This document shows, in pieces, positions 33,912-43,368 of a DNA stretch of 64,000 nucleotides. The DNA comes from Sansalvadorimonas sp965243775 (lineage in GTDB: Bacteria; Pseudomonadota; Gammaproteobacteria; Pseudomonadales; Endozoicomonadaceae), in the NCBI GenBank assembly GCA_965243775.1, contig CBDEWF010000083.1:1-64000 (forward strand), in the 5' to 3' direction. A program made the position numbers and the translations under genes. The notes beneath the pieces are model-generated. The model saw only the letters and a program-made list of their open reading frames with translations. It had not been told where the DNA came from and searched no databases. Positions within the stretch are counted from its first letter, which is position 1. Each line of letters starts with the position of its first letter.

Positions 33912-34043
33912 ACCATGGAAATACCCTCCATATTTTCATGTTTCGGGGTGGGCATTTCACGCTCATGGCTGTTTTTTACCATGGAAATACCCTCCATATT
34001 TTCATGTTTCGGGGTGGGCATTTCACGCTCATGGCTGTTTTTT
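33912..34043. repeat. Two tandem copies of a 66-bp repeat
   Basis: Units 33912-33977 and 33978-34043 appear identical. Each starts ACCATGGAAATACCCTCCAT and ends CTCATGGCTGTTTTTT. The unit is a multiple of three and stays open on the minus strand, where it would encode a 22-residue repeat (for example PTPKHENMEGISM). The repeats sit in the gap between the 923-aa gene and the large membrane protein gene. Confidence 0.8.
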
Positions 34044-34083
34044 ATGGCATATCCCACAAGGCATATCCCACAATCTCCCCCGG

Positions 34084-36357
34084 TTACTGCTGCAGACGCA
34101 TTTGTTCCATTCTCTCACTTAAATCCCCCGACTCTACGCCTGAGGTGGCATTTTCAATTGTTATTGAGACCTCTTCTGTTGGACGATGAGCATCAGAGTT
34201 ATCAGAACATCGGCCTGGCAGTTCCTGAAGACTTATTTCTTCAATCCGTTCTGCCAATTTATCAAATGAGTCAGAATAGCCTTCTGCATCAAACCAGGTC
34301 TCCCCATCATCCAAATCATCCTCCTCTTCTTCAGGGACAAGTTGCGGGCAAAGACAGTTTTTACACGTAGAACAGAGTGCGGCGATACCATCAACCAGAA
34401 GGCGAACTGCACCGACAATAACAGGCAGCCCAATACCTGTTCCAACAGACACAATGGCGACTAAAAAAAGCGATGTGGGGGAGCCATTTATATCTTTTAA
34501 AGGAGCTTCAATAATCGTGGAATTGGGAAATCCCTCCTCAAGCCAGTTATGGCAGGTTCGATTCAGGGCTGGAGGGCCGACAACAGCCGAAGCACTCCCC
34601 TGAGGACCGTCCACAGCGGAAAAATAGGGAACAAGAGCCCCTACCCCCGTAACAAAACAGAAGACAGCCCCTCCGGTTATAACATTTTTTATAAACACTC
34701 CCCGTTTACCGCTATTCTTCACACAGCAGACAGCATAGCTTGCGGAGCAACACTCGATATTTGACGGGTTGTCATCACGAGGTTCTTTAATATCAAAAGC
34801 GCGAATAAAACATTTCAGGCATTTTCCGACAGGCCGGCTGGACTCATCACCTTTATTATGCTGTCGTGCTTTTAACCCCCTGAGCATCTGGAAAATTGCA
34901 TGCCTTTGGCTCTTGACGTCAGCTATTTTTTGCTTTTTGGTTTCTAACCCTTGAGAAGGCGATAAACGCGCCATAATCTCAGTAAACTTCAATCCACGGC
35001 TTGGTGTTTTTGCCAACATTCCAAGGGATTTTTTAGCCTGATCACAGCTAAGAAAATCGATAATAGCCTTGTCACCCATACGCAATCTGGAAAGGTCTTT
35101 CAGGCGTTGCCCGGCCTGTAAAGCCTGCCTCTGGCTTTGGGATTTCTGTTGCTTATCCAGGCAGGCCCCATAGATTTCAATATAAATTTTCATAGCCAGC
35201 GGCATTAAAAAAGCTCTGACAACTCCTGGACCAAAAACCACAAGGGTTCCGATACCAACATTTGCCAGAAAACCTTCCGGTGTCAGTTGCAAACGCTCGA
35301 ACAGGCTACCCAGCAGATTGATATTCAACTCAAAGTTATGACCCGCAATAATAAGATCACATACAGCCCTGAGATTGGTCTCCTCCCCCATAACGTATGC
35401 ACCAACAAGGGCCAGCAGAGGAAGGTAGGCCTGGGCTAAAATAACGGCAGTTGCTGAGGCGCCATAAATCACCGTATTAAATATCACCGGACCAAGGTAG
35501 TGCCACTTGCCGTTGTGCCTTAATTCATACACAGATTCAGTCAGATTAGCCTGGAGACTCATACCACGAATCTCTTTTGAGCTTATTTTTCTGTACTCTT
35601 TTGATAGAAGGTGACTATAAGGAACATAGAATAAATCTCTTCTCAGCCCTCTTGGCAGTTCTAAAAAAATTTCAAACGCATGAACAAAACCTTTTTTCCT
35701 TAACAGTTCAAATACCTGTTTGATAACTATCCCGCTCCGATGACTTAACAAGGTAGTTATTAACTCCTTCTGATCAGGAGGCAACATGGAAATTGCCAAA
35801 ATCCCAGACTCTTCCGGATTAAGACCAGACCTGCGTCCCTGCTTCCGTGCTTCGTCACGTCTTTTTTTTGAATACAGGGAAGAACCGGTACTGCTTGCTG
35901 TTTTAAAACGTTTCAAACCTTTCTGATCTGTAAGTGGTATCTCAGGGATTTGAAGCTCCTGATTACCAGATTTTGGAGAAGGGGCCGGGATGTTTTCACT
36001 TTCAGCTATATAAAAAACGACTCTTCTTGTTGACCCTGAAGATGCCGGGGTAACAGGAGGCGACAATGACGGATTAACCCCTAGCGCAGATTGTTCAAAA
36101 ACACTGTCATCGCCCTCCTCTATCACTACATGACATGAGCTTTTTTCAGCCTGTTGGGAGAACTGTGGTGATGGTGATTGAGGAGGTAGAGATGTAGACG
36201 AGGGAGGTCGTAGAGATACAGACTTGCCAACTCTGTTCCCCATGGTAAAAGCGGGACCAGTGAAAAGCACAAGCAGCAAGATTGTTGACTTTAAGCAAGG
36301 GTTTACAGGGCGTCGCTTTTCCTCCACAAGCCAGACTCTCCTGCCAGAGAAAGGCAT
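34084..36357 (-). CDS. Large multi-pass membrane protein of unknown function (about 757 aa)
   Basis: The N-terminus (MPFSGRRVW...) has a hydrophobic segment STILLLVLFTGPAFTM near residue 25, followed by a Ser/Pro-rich stretch. Further hydrophobic segments lie around 290-325 (AVILAQAYLPLLALVGAYVM), 365-400 (IGTLVVFGPGVVRAFLMPLA), 560-580 and 630-660 (VGTGIGLPVIVGAVRLLVDG). Cysteine clusters occur at CCSASYAVCC and CSTCKNCLC. The C-terminal tail is acidic. No known family is recognised. A GTG at 36378 adds seven residues. It may be a lineage-specific envelope or effector protein. Confidence 0.65.
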   Translation of the reverse strand: MPFSGRRVWLVEEKRRPVNPCLKSTILLLVLFTGPAFTMGNRVGKSVSLRPPSSTSLPPQSPSPQFSQQAEKSSCHVVIEEGDDSVFEQSALGVNPSLSPPVTPASSGSTRRVVFYIAESENIPAPSPKSGNQELQIPEIPLTDQKGLKRFKTASSTGSSLYSKKRRDEARKQGRRSGLNPEESGILAISMLPPDQKELITTLLSHRSGIVIKQVFELLRKKGFVHAFEIFLELPRGLRRDLFYVPYSHLLSKEYRKISSKEIRGMSLQANLTESVYELRHNGKWHYLGPVIFNTVIYGASATAVILAQAYLPLLALVGAYVMGEETNLRAVCDLIIAGHNFELNINLLGSLFERLQLTPEGFLANVGIGTLVVFGPGVVRAFLMPLAMKIYIEIYGACLDKQQKSQSQRQALQAGQRLKDLSRLRMGDKAIIDFLSCDQAKKSLGMLAKTPSRGLKFTEIMARLSPSQGLETKKQKIADVKSQRHAIFQMLRGLKARQHNKGDESSRPVGKCLKCFIRAFDIKEPRDDNPSNIECCSASYAVCCVKNSGKRGVFIKNVITGGAVFCFVTGVGALVPYFSAVDGPQGSASAVVGPPALNRTCHNWLEEGFPNSTIIEAPLKDINGSPTSLFLVAIVSVGTGIGLPVIVGAVRLLVDGIAALCSTCKNCLCPQLVPEEEEDDLDDGETWFDAEGYSDSFDKLAERIEEISLQELPGRCSDNSDAHRPTEEVSITIENATSGVESGDLSERMEQMRLQQ

Positions 36358-36454
36358 GCAAGTATAGATACCCTGCACTATCGAGTATAAAGAAACACGC
36401 TATAACAGCTCAAACAGCAATAGGCGAGCCAAACAGCAATAAACGGTTTAAACA

Positions 36455-36496
36455 ACCATGGAAGGAAACCTGTTATGGCACAGGCTCTTCCATGGT
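36455..36496. repeat. Palindrome with ACCATGGAA arms
   Basis: ACCATGGAA at 36455 and TTCCATGGT at 36488 form an inverted repeat with a second inner stem CCTGT/ACAGG. The same ACCATGGAA(A) motif begins each 66-bp repeat at 33912. It lies between convergent-side ends of the large membrane gene and add; it may be a terminator-like or repetitive element. Confidence 0.4.
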
Positions 36497-36527
36497 AAAA
36501 CTCAGAAAACAGTAAGGCCGTGGTGAT

Positions 36528-37523
36528 TTAATCGACAAACTTCAGCAGATGCTCTTTTACCTCTTCAGAAGCAAAGGCACTGGCAACACTGGTGCGATAT
36601 ATCCGGAAATAATCCTCACGACTTAACTGAAACTGCTTCATCACCTTTTCCACCTCTGCAGTCATGGTGGTATTGGACACAGTCCGGTTATCGGTATTGA
36701 TCGTTACCGGCAACTCATCCTGATAAAACGCTTTAAACGGATGGCTGGGCAGATCATTCACGGCTTTAGTCTGGATATTACTGCTGGGACAGGTTTCCAG
36801 CGCTGCCTGCCTCTCCTTGACCAGACTATAGGCTTCGGCATGCCCGGTAATGTGAATACCATGACCAATCCGTTCAGCTCCCAGCAAGGCAATGGCATCA
36901 TAAACATTTTGACCAACACCCTGCTCACCGGCATGAATAGTAACCCGGTAACCTTTCTCCAAAGCATATTTGGCATAAGGGATAAACTCATGGCAGAACC
37001 CGGGGAGCTCACTGGCTGCCAGATCAAACCCTGCAACACCCTGACCAAGGTATTTGGCACCCGCATCAATAACATCATTGATACGGTCTTTGGGCATGGT
37101 TCTCAAAATCGACAGAATACAATTGCCGTGAATATCATACTGCTGTTCCGCCCTTTTGATCCCACAGACAACACTGCCAATCACCTGATCGAGGTTCAGC
37201 CCCTGTTCGAGGTGCAGCAGAGGACCGAAACGCACCTCCATGTACTTAACATTTTCTCTGGCGGCATCTTCATAGAGCTCAAAGGCTATGCGCTCAATAG
37301 CTTCTGCCGTCTGCATAACCGCTACAGGCAAGGCAAAACGCTTTAAATATTCGTCAAGATCAGGGCAGGATTCCGGAGCTATCAGATAAGGCTGGATGCT
37401 TTCGGCATTATCAGCGGGCAGATCAACACCGTGCTGCCTGGCCAGGTCGATAATGGTCTGTGGACGGATGCTGCCATCCAGGTGGCAGTGAAGATCAATT
37501 TTGGGCAGGTCAAAATAGTTCAT
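36528..37523 (-). CDS. add: Adenosine deaminase
   Basis: The 331-aa enzyme converts adenosine to inosine. Metal ligands lie in KIDLHCHLDGS (residues 8-18) and in the HAGE motif (VTIHAGEQG), which also holds the catalytic Glu. ERIGHGIHI supplies the next catalytic histidine, and TINTDN carries the last aspartates. Length and start (MNYFDLPKIDLH) fit bacterial Add. It is a single gene, and its role is purine salvage in the cytoplasm. Composition is like the chromosomal backbone. Confidence 0.95.
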   Translation of the reverse strand: MNYFDLPKIDLHCHLDGSIRPQTIIDLARQHGVDLPADNAESIQPYLIAPESCPDLDEYLKRFALPVAVMQTAEAIERIAFELYEDAARENVKYMEVRFGPLLHLEQGLNLDQVIGSVVCGIKRAEQQYDIHGNCILSILRTMPKDRINDVIDAGAKYLGQGVAGFDLAASELPGFCHEFIPYAKYALEKGYRVTIHAGEQGVGQNVYDAIALLGAERIGHGIHITGHAEAYSLVKERQAALETCPSSNIQTKAVNDLPSHPFKAFYQDELPVTINTDNRTVSNTTMTAEVEKVMKQFQLSREDYFRIYRTSVASAFASEEVKEHLLKFVD

Positions 37524-37789
37524 ATATCTCTACTTTATCTATGCAGCATGGAACTGTTGGACTAAACGGGTGAGTCAAGCGAGCAACGGTTACATACCCC
37601 ATAATCAAGCGTTTACGGTGCTTGGTAGAAACTCCCAAACCATATCATCGGGATTATATGAAGCTGAATATAGCTGGTAAAAATGGTAGCACTAAAATGA
37701 AAAGTGATACAATTCAGATTGTCTACGTATAGACACTCTCAACGGAATGTAGTGATCTTTACCCATTCTTTTCCGCAACTGGAACCATT

Positions 37790-38107
37790 ATGCCTGTTCT
37801 TAGCCAAGCACCTCTGCTTAAAGACTTTCAGAGATATGTCAGTGAAATGGAAGTCGAACGGGGTTTTGCCGAACAGAGTGCCAAAGACAAATGCCTGTTA
37901 CTGGGTGAAGAGGTAGGGGAGCTGTTCAAAGCAGTACGCAAAGCCGATGGCATCAAGATTGATCCAGAGTCAACGGTCGGCGAGCTTGATGGAGAACTGG
38001 CTGATATTCTGATCTACCTCTGCTCCATTGCCAACCGCTACGATATCGATCTGGAAACCGCCTTCCGGGAAAAAGAGAACAAGAACAGGAAGCGCCAGTG
38101 GCGCTGA
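37790..38107 (+). CDS. MazG-like nucleotide pyrophosphohydrolase
   Basis: This 105-aa single-domain protein has the MazG-like helices: KCLLLGEEVGELFKAVRKAD supplies the EExxE metal site and GELDGELADILIYLCSIANR the ExxD site. Such proteins hydrolyse non-canonical NTPs to NMP and PPi. It is shorter than E. coli MazG, which has two domains. The methyltransferase gene begins 12 bp after its stop, so the two are probably co-transcribed. Confidence 0.85.
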   Translation: MPVLSQAPLLKDFQRYVSEMEVERGFAEQSAKDKCLLLGEEVGELFKAVRKADGIKIDPESTVGELDGELADILIYLCSIANRYDIDLETAFREKENKNRKRQWR

Positions 38108-38119
38108 GCGAAGCAGGTA

Positions 38120-38794
38120 ATGACAGGGTTCAGTGACAAGCAGGTTCTCAAAGCCTGGATCGACAATGCCAGTTTCTGGACCAAACAGGTACGCAATAAC
38201 ACTATTGCCAGTCGAAGGTTGATCACCAATCAGGCCATAGTCGATGCTATTGTCTCCACCCCTTCCGAGTCTGTTCTGGATATTGGTTGCGGCGAAGGCT
38301 GGCTCACCCGGGAGCTGTCTTCCAGAGGCTTGACTGTGACCGGCGTGGATGGTGTTGAACAACTGATCAGGCAGGCTCGACAAGAAGGGGCCGAACGCTA
38401 CCTCCAGATCGCCTATGAAGATATAAGCAAATCATCAATCCCCGGGAACTATGATCTTGTCACCTGCAATTTTGCCCTGCTGGGCAAAGAGGCCACTGAG
38501 CATATTTTTCAGGTTGTTCCTGACCTGCTAAACCCGAAAGGGTACTTTATTGTGCAGACGGTTCACCCCCTGATGTACTGCGATAAAAGCACCTATCAAG
38601 ATGGCTGGAAGCTGGAAACCTGGAGCACATTCGAGAATCAGTCCGGCACACCCGCTCCCTGGTACTTTCGAACAACCGGTTCCTGGATAAACCTGTTCCA
38701 GAGTAATGGTTTGACTCTTGTACAGCTGCAGGAGCCTCTGAACCCGGAAACCGGGCACCCGGCATCACTGCTGCTAGTGGGGCAGCTCAGCTGA
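38120..38794 (+). CDS. Class I SAM-dependent methyltransferase
   Basis: The 224-aa protein has a Rossmann-type SAM site: VLDIGCGEGWLTRELSSRGL (motif I), VTGVDGVEQLIRQA (motif II) and NYDLVTCNFALL (motif IV). This is the Methyltransf_11/25 group, acting on small molecules or cofactors; the substrate cannot be told. A later segment (YCDKSTYQDGWKLETWSTFE) is typical of ubiquinone/tellurite-like methylases. It follows the MazG-like gene by 12 bp. Confidence 0.85.
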   Translation: MTGFSDKQVLKAWIDNASFWTKQVRNNTIASRRLITNQAIVDAIVSTPSESVLDIGCGEGWLTRELSSRGLTVTGVDGVEQLIRQARQEGAERYLQIAYEDISKSSIPGNYDLVTCNFALLGKEATEHIFQVVPDLLNPKGYFIVQTVHPLMYCDKSTYQDGWKLETWSTFENQSGTPAPWYFRTTGSWINLFQSNGLTLVQLQEPLNPETGHPASLLLVGQLS

Positions 38795-38960
38795 CTGATC
38801 AATCCCTGCCATATCCGCAGGCCGCTTAGTATTACTGACAGTTCGGTTAGAAATACTAACAGCCAGGAACTAAAACCTCTGTGAAACCTCTAAATCACTG
38901 TATCAAGGAGGATACAAATACAACTAAAGTCGATAAACCCGATAGAAAAGGAGTCCTATC

Positions 38961-39689
38961 ATGAATGTGTTGAAAACTTTAGCAGGAACAGCCCAAAGCG
39001 TGCAGCAGCTTGAATCTCAATATAAGGAGCTTCAGTCTACAACCCCCAAAACAACTCCGCTGACCTATGACAGCGAAACTAACAGGCTACAAACAGTTAG
39101 CTGGGGTGCCTGGCTAAAATACACAATCTTTGGTGTCCCCTGCAGTAACCCGTTGATAGCCCGAATAGACCGTGATATAGGCCACCTTAATGGCACTGCC
39201 GTAGAGCTTTCCAAGCGTCATAGCATTATTAAAGTTCATTCATCACTATCCTTGGATCAAACAATTACTGGTGAAGACTTGGAAGAATGTCTTCGCAAGA
39301 GCAAAATAAGGTTGACTGATCAGCTTGCTCCTTCAGTAAAGGACTTAATGGCGGAGCCACTATCCTCAAAAGGACTATATTTTCACACTGCCGCTACTGA
39401 CAAAGCCCAAGTTATTCACAACCAAATTCGAAATCTAGCAGAGAACCAGGCGGCCTACGAAATTATGGTCGATATTGCTATAAAGCACGCAAGGGTGGAA
39501 CATGCTGATGATGTGGCTTTTGAACTGGAACTTTTGAAAGCAGAACAGAAGTCCCTGAAAGAGCAGGAAGCTTTGCAAGCAAAACAACAGGCCTTGAAAG
39601 AACAGGAAACTTCGAAAGTACAAGAGGAGTCTTCGAGAAAGACGTCTTTCTTGGATTATTTTGAGTTTCCCTTTCCCTTTTTGGTATAA
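38961..39689 (+). CDS. Coiled-coil protein of unknown function (242 aa)
   Basis: It starts MNVLKTLAGTAQSVQQLESQ after a strong ribosome site (AGGAGTCC). It ends with a charged heptad-like stretch in which KEQE/AKQQ units repeat, followed by a hydrophobic end FLDYFEFPFPFLV. There is no signal peptide and no recognised domain. It is a single gene with a strong terminator 16 bp downstream, so it is expressed as a monocistronic unit. It is possibly a lineage-specific protein. Confidence 0.65.
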   Translation: MNVLKTLAGTAQSVQQLESQYKELQSTTPKTTPLTYDSETNRLQTVSWGAWLKYTIFGVPCSNPLIARIDRDIGHLNGTAVELSKRHSIIKVHSSLSLDQTITGEDLEECLRKSKIRLTDQLAPSVKDLMAEPLSSKGLYFHTAATDKAQVIHNQIRNLAENQAAYEIMVDIAIKHARVEHADDVAFELELLKAEQKSLKEQEALQAKQQALKEQETSKVQEESSRKTSFLDYFEFPFPFLV

Positions 39690-39705
39690 AACAGGTCATT
39701 CTACA

Positions 39706-39736
39706 AAACCGGGAAAAACTGCTCCTTCCCGGTTTT
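39706..39736 (+). terminator. Rho-independent terminator
   Basis: A stem AAACCGGGAA / TTCCCGGTTT is followed by a T run (GGTTTTTCC), placed 16 bp after the 242-aa gene. Confidence 0.8.
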
Positions 39737-39845
39737 TCCATGGCTGTTTATCAGCAATTTTACCATTTTCATGTTGATTTCTATCAGTACCTTTTCCCCC
39801 TGGAATCCCTAGAATTTGTCCATTACCAAGCCTGCCTGACCATTC

Positions 39846-40397
39846 ATGTTACTGAAACTGTTTACCACCTTCTTCCGACTGGGTCTATTTACTATTGGCG
39901 GAGGTTACGCCATGTTGGCTCACCTGGAGCATGAGTTGATAGAAGACCATGGCTGGCTGACCCGGGATGAATTTCTGGAAATTACTGCAATCGCCCAGAT
40001 TACCCCAGGTCCAATAGCCATTAACGCAGCCACTTTTGTCGGGCGGCGCATGGCCGGCATTCCCGGTTCTCTGATTGCATCCATAGCCGTGGTTCTGCCA
40101 CCGCTGATGATTGTCGGTTTTTTAGCCGGATACCTGACCGACTGGATAAAAGTTCCTGAATTTCAAAAAGCCCTGATGGCCAGCCGTTATGCCGTTGCCG
40201 CATTGATTATCCATGCATCTTGTCGAATGCTGATCCTGAGCGTGACCAGCCTGACCGGCAGGATTCTGTTTATTGCCGCTCTGGCAACACTGCTGCTGAC
40301 GCCTGTACACCCCCTGATTATTATCCTGTTGGGAGCTGCTGTCGGTCTACTGCTCAAGCTGTGCCACAGGCTGCCAGAAGAAGTCACCAAACCATGA
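39846..40397 (+). CDS. Chromate transporter family protein, half-size subunit A
   Basis: The 183-aa protein has a single CHR domain: GLFTIGGGYAMLAHLEHELI near the N-terminus, QITPGPIAINAATFVG, then about five hydrophobic helices. Half-size CHR proteins are usually encoded in pairs with opposite topology and act together in chromate efflux or related anion transport. The second half starts inside its stop codon (ATGA overlap at 40394), which implies coupled translation. Substrate is not proven. Confidence 0.9.
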   Translation: MLLKLFTTFFRLGLFTIGGGYAMLAHLEHELIEDHGWLTRDEFLEITAIAQITPGPIAINAATFVGRRMAGIPGSLIASIAVVLPPLMIVGFLAGYLTDWIKVPEFQKALMASRYAVAALIIHASCRMLILSVTSLTGRILFIAALATLLLTPVHPLIIILLGAAVGLLLKLCHRLPEEVTKP

Positions 40398-40930
40398 TCT
40401 ATCTGGATCTTTTCCTGACCTTTCTACGCATTGGCCTGTTCAGCTTTGGGGGCGGGGTGGCCATGATTCCGATGTTCCTGACTGAAGTCCGGATACATCA
40501 CTGGATGACCCAGACAGAGTTTATGAATGTAGTGGCAGTTTCAGAAATGACTCCCGGCCCCATTGCCATCAATATGGCCACCTATGTCGGCAGCCATGTT
40601 GCAGGATGGCCCGGTGCTGTTGTCTGCACGCTGGCTCTCTCAATTCCTTCAATCCTGGTGATTCTTGCCCTGACCACTGTTATTTTCAGGGTCAGGAGTA
40701 ACCCGTGGAAAAATGCCCTGGTCTTTGGTATCAAATCATCGGCCATGGCACTGATTTTCTATGCCGGCTGGCTGATTCTGAGTGATACCCTGCACTGCAG
40801 TACAGACAGTCAGGTAATCAAAGGGCTGGGCATAGTGGTTACTTGTCTGTTGGCCCGACGATACAAACCCAAAGTACACCCGGTCATGCTGATTCTGGTT
40901 TCAGCTGTTGCGGGTATTTTCATTTTCTGA
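40394..40930 (+). CDS. Chromate transporter family protein, half-size subunit B
   Basis: The 178-aa partner has the same CHR motifs: GLFSFGGGVAMIPMFLTEVR and EMTPGPIAINMATYVGSHVA, followed by hydrophobic helices. ATG 40394 is chosen because it overlaps the TGA of the first half; a longer frame to 40220 lies wholly in the first gene. The two form one inner-membrane transporter. A further membrane protein gene follows after 186 bp. Confidence 0.9.
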   Translation: MIYLDLFLTFLRIGLFSFGGGVAMIPMFLTEVRIHHWMTQTEFMNVVAVSEMTPGPIAINMATYVGSHVAGWPGAVVCTLALSIPSILVILALTTVIFRVRSNPWKNALVFGIKSSAMALIFYAGWLILSDTLHCSTDSQVIKGLGIVVTCLLARRYKPKVHPVMLILVSAVAGIFIF

Positions 40931-41116
40931 CGGGTCAGGGATACTTGTACCCAAGAAAATCCGGAGAGAACTGCGACAACCTGATAGGTTAAGGTACAGT
41001 CATCCGGTTATAAGCCTTAGAGGGAGGAGATACCTGGAGCTATTTTGGAAAAACTCGAACAGTTTTCAAAAGAGTTCCAAAGGTATTTCCATTGATACAT
41101 TTTTAATAGGCCATAG

Positions 41117-41785
41117 ATGCAAACAACTCCCCAGCAGGTACAGGGTTACCTGCAAGACACCCTGCGTTTTTTCCGCGCTCATATGGGCAGCCTGACTCTG
41201 CTGGCTCTGCCCTATGCCCTGGCTTCGGAACTGCTCCAGATGTTTGTACTCAGTTCAGCCAAAGGCAGTGAACTGGTCGCACAAAGCCTGCTGGCAGAAC
41301 TCATTATCTACCCGATTTTTCAGAGTGCCCTGATCGTCTTTATCGGTTCAACCATCAATGGACAGAATCGTTCATTCAGTCAGTGCTATACACTTTCCGC
41401 ACCTTACTGGCCCAGGATGCTGCTGTTAACCCTGATCACCACTTTGGGAGTCATGGGAGGGTTCTCTCTGTTTATTCTGCCTGGCTTGTTCCTGATGGTC
41501 CGGCTGGCCCTGAGCGATATGTACTGCATGATAGAGAACCGTCCGGTTGTGGAGAGCATTCGCCTGAGTGTCCAGGGCAGCCAGCCTGTCTCCTGGGTTA
41601 TATTCCTGGGTCTGGCCATGCTGTTCCCAGCTATCACTCTGGCCTCTATTGCCCTGTCTCAAACCGCAGTGTCAGTCGGCAATCCGCTCTTCACCTTTGT
41701 GATTTCCCTGATGCAAGCCCTGCTGAACACCCTCTATTCTATCTATCTGTTCCGGGTTTACAGCGACCTTCGCCAAAACGCATAA
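41117..41785 (+). CDS. YciC-like (UPF0259) inner-membrane protein
   Basis: The 222-aa protein is almost entirely hydrophobic, with about six predicted membrane helices (for example LLLTLITTLGVMGGFSLFIL). The loop RLALSDMYCMIENRPVVESI is typical of UPF0259/YciC proteins, whose role in envelope homeostasis is only partly known. ATG 41117 is well placed before MQTTPQQVQGYLQDTLRFFR. It converges on the sterol-desaturase gene, with a GC-rich palindrome between them. Confidence 0.75.
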   Translation: MQTTPQQVQGYLQDTLRFFRAHMGSLTLLALPYALASELLQMFVLSSAKGSELVAQSLLAELIIYPIFQSALIVFIGSTINGQNRSFSQCYTLSAPYWPRMLLLTLITTLGVMGGFSLFILPGLFLMVRLALSDMYCMIENRPVVESIRLSVQGSQPVSWVIFLGLAMLFPAITLASIALSQTAVSVGNPLFTFVISLMQALLNTLYSIYLFRVYSDLRQNA

Positions 41786-41799
41786 GCCCGCCTTCTTCA

Positions 41800-41823
41800 G
41801 GCCTGCCGGTTCCCAGGCAGGCC
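41800..41823. terminator. GC-rich hairpin between convergent genes
   Basis: GGCCTGCC-8 nt-GGCAGGCC forms a perfect 8-bp stem in the gap between the YciC-like gene and the convergent sterol-desaturase gene. The T-tract is short (CCTTCT), so its action as terminator is likely but not certain. Confidence 0.5.
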
Positions 41824-41874
41824 ACCTTCTCCAAATGCCAGATAAAAGAAGCAGGTTCTTCAGGGCTGTTTTCG

Positions 41875-43116
41875 CTATGAGGCACGTGGTTCCGGATTCG
41901 ATGATTCCGGTGGATGCCTCTCAGCCATCAACTTCAACATACAAACAGAAACGGTAGACCAGACAAGTACACTTACCAGAACCCAGAGCGGTGCAACCAC
42001 ACCAAAAATATCAGACATCAGCAAAGCGGCAGTCGCAATAACAAAGCGCAAAGCTTCCAGCAACCAGAGTAAGTGCTGCCTCTCCATAAGCGCTCCAACA
42101 CCGATCAAGTTAATGCCAAGAACAGTCGTCCAGAACAGGAGAAATGCATAAGATACCAAATGGCTGATACCGATCAGGAAAGTGGTTCCCACCAGCAGAG
42201 CCATAAACTGAACAACGATATAGATCTTGAGAGAAGAATTTATTCCGGGATCATAGTTTTGATAACCATGGATATCCGGCATTTTCATCGGGCTGGCGAC
42301 ATCTTTTGGCCGGTAGCCGGTTTTCCGGAACCACAGGGTCAGTTTTTCCTTCCAGCTTGATGTTTGCAGGGCATCAGCAAACATCCCACCATAAACCTGC
42401 AGGTTGGCCCACAGGGGGTTCCAGCTGCGCAAGGGTTTGAGGGTGCCGTAACGGATAGGTTCATACTGATCATCCTCTTCCACAAAAGTGCCAAACAGAC
42501 GATCCCAGATAATAAAAAGACCACCATAGTTTTTATCCAGGTAGCGGCGGTTCTTGGCATGGTGCACCCGGTGATTGGACGGAGTTACAAATATCCACTC
42601 ATACCAGCCCAGCTTGGGAATATGCCGGGTATGAACCCAGAATTGATAAAGAAGGTTAACCAGGCTGACTGCCACAAAAACTTCAGGGGGAATGCCAAGA
42701 ATAGCCATCGGCAGATAAAAAATCCAGCTGAACAGAAACCCGGTACTGGTCTGCCGCAGAGCCGTTGTCAGATTGTATTCTTCACTCTGGTGATGCACGG
42801 CATGGGCTGCCCAGAGAATATTCATTTCATGGGCCTTGCGGTGATACCAGTAATAGAAGAAATCCTGCAGCGCCAGCGCCAGTAACCAGACCCACCAGGC
42901 ACTGCTTTCCATTTCCCATAGCGCTAGATGATGAAATACGATGCTGTAAACTCCCACCCTGACCAGCAGATTAATTGTGGCATTCAACATGCCGCAACTC
43001 AGGCTGTTAACCGCATCATTCAGCCTGTAGTAATCTTTTTTTCGAACAACCGTGACCAGCAATTCAACAAGAATCAGGACAAAAAAACCTGGAATGGCAT
43101 ACACAATGGGATTCAC
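41875..43116 (-). CDS. Sterol desaturase / fatty acid hydroxylase family protein
   Basis: The 413-aa membrane protein carries the diiron histidine boxes of the family: WYHRKAHEMN, WAAHAVHHQSEE and NHRVHHAKNR. N-terminal and central hydrophobic helices flank them, and four further hydrophobic segments make up the C-terminal third (for example FLIGISHLVSYAFLLFWTTV). Family members hydroxylate or desaturate lipids at the membrane; here the substrate is unknown. The fold resembles bacterial alkylglycerol monooxygenase-like proteins. It is a monocistronic gene convergent with the YciC-like gene. Confidence 0.88.
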   Translation of the reverse strand: MNPIVYAIPGFFVLILVELLVTVVRKKDYYRLNDAVNSLSCGMLNATINLLVRVGVYSIVFHHLALWEMESSAWWVWLLALALQDFFYYWYHRKAHEMNILWAAHAVHHQSEEYNLTTALRQTSTGFLFSWIFYLPMAILGIPPEVFVAVSLVNLLYQFWVHTRHIPKLGWYEWIFVTPSNHRVHHAKNRRYLDKNYGGLFIIWDRLFGTFVEEDDQYEPIRYGTLKPLRSWNPLWANLQVYGGMFADALQTSSWKEKLTLWFRKTGYRPKDVASPMKMPDIHGYQNYDPGINSSLKIYIVVQFMALLVGTTFLIGISHLVSYAFLLFWTTVLGINLIGVGALMERQHLLWLLEALRFVIATAALLMSDIFGVVAPLWVLVSVLVWSTVSVCMLKLMAERHPPESSNPEPRAS

Positions 43117-43368
43117 GGGAAAAGTCCTTTGTTGTTGTTCTTATTATTATGTGTGCCCAACCTACCATAACTTCATAGATACTAGGTATATTGAAGCCTC
43201 TTACGTAAACATCCTGTCAGGACGAAACCACCTTGATTATGCTAGTGTTGGCTTTCTTGCCGGCACCATATCTCCTATGCTGCCAGTCTCAACATCAATC
43301 AGCACCGATCAGAAAGGAAGCTCTATGGCTGACTTTCCTGCTGCCCTGAAATACTCCCGGGAGGCCCC

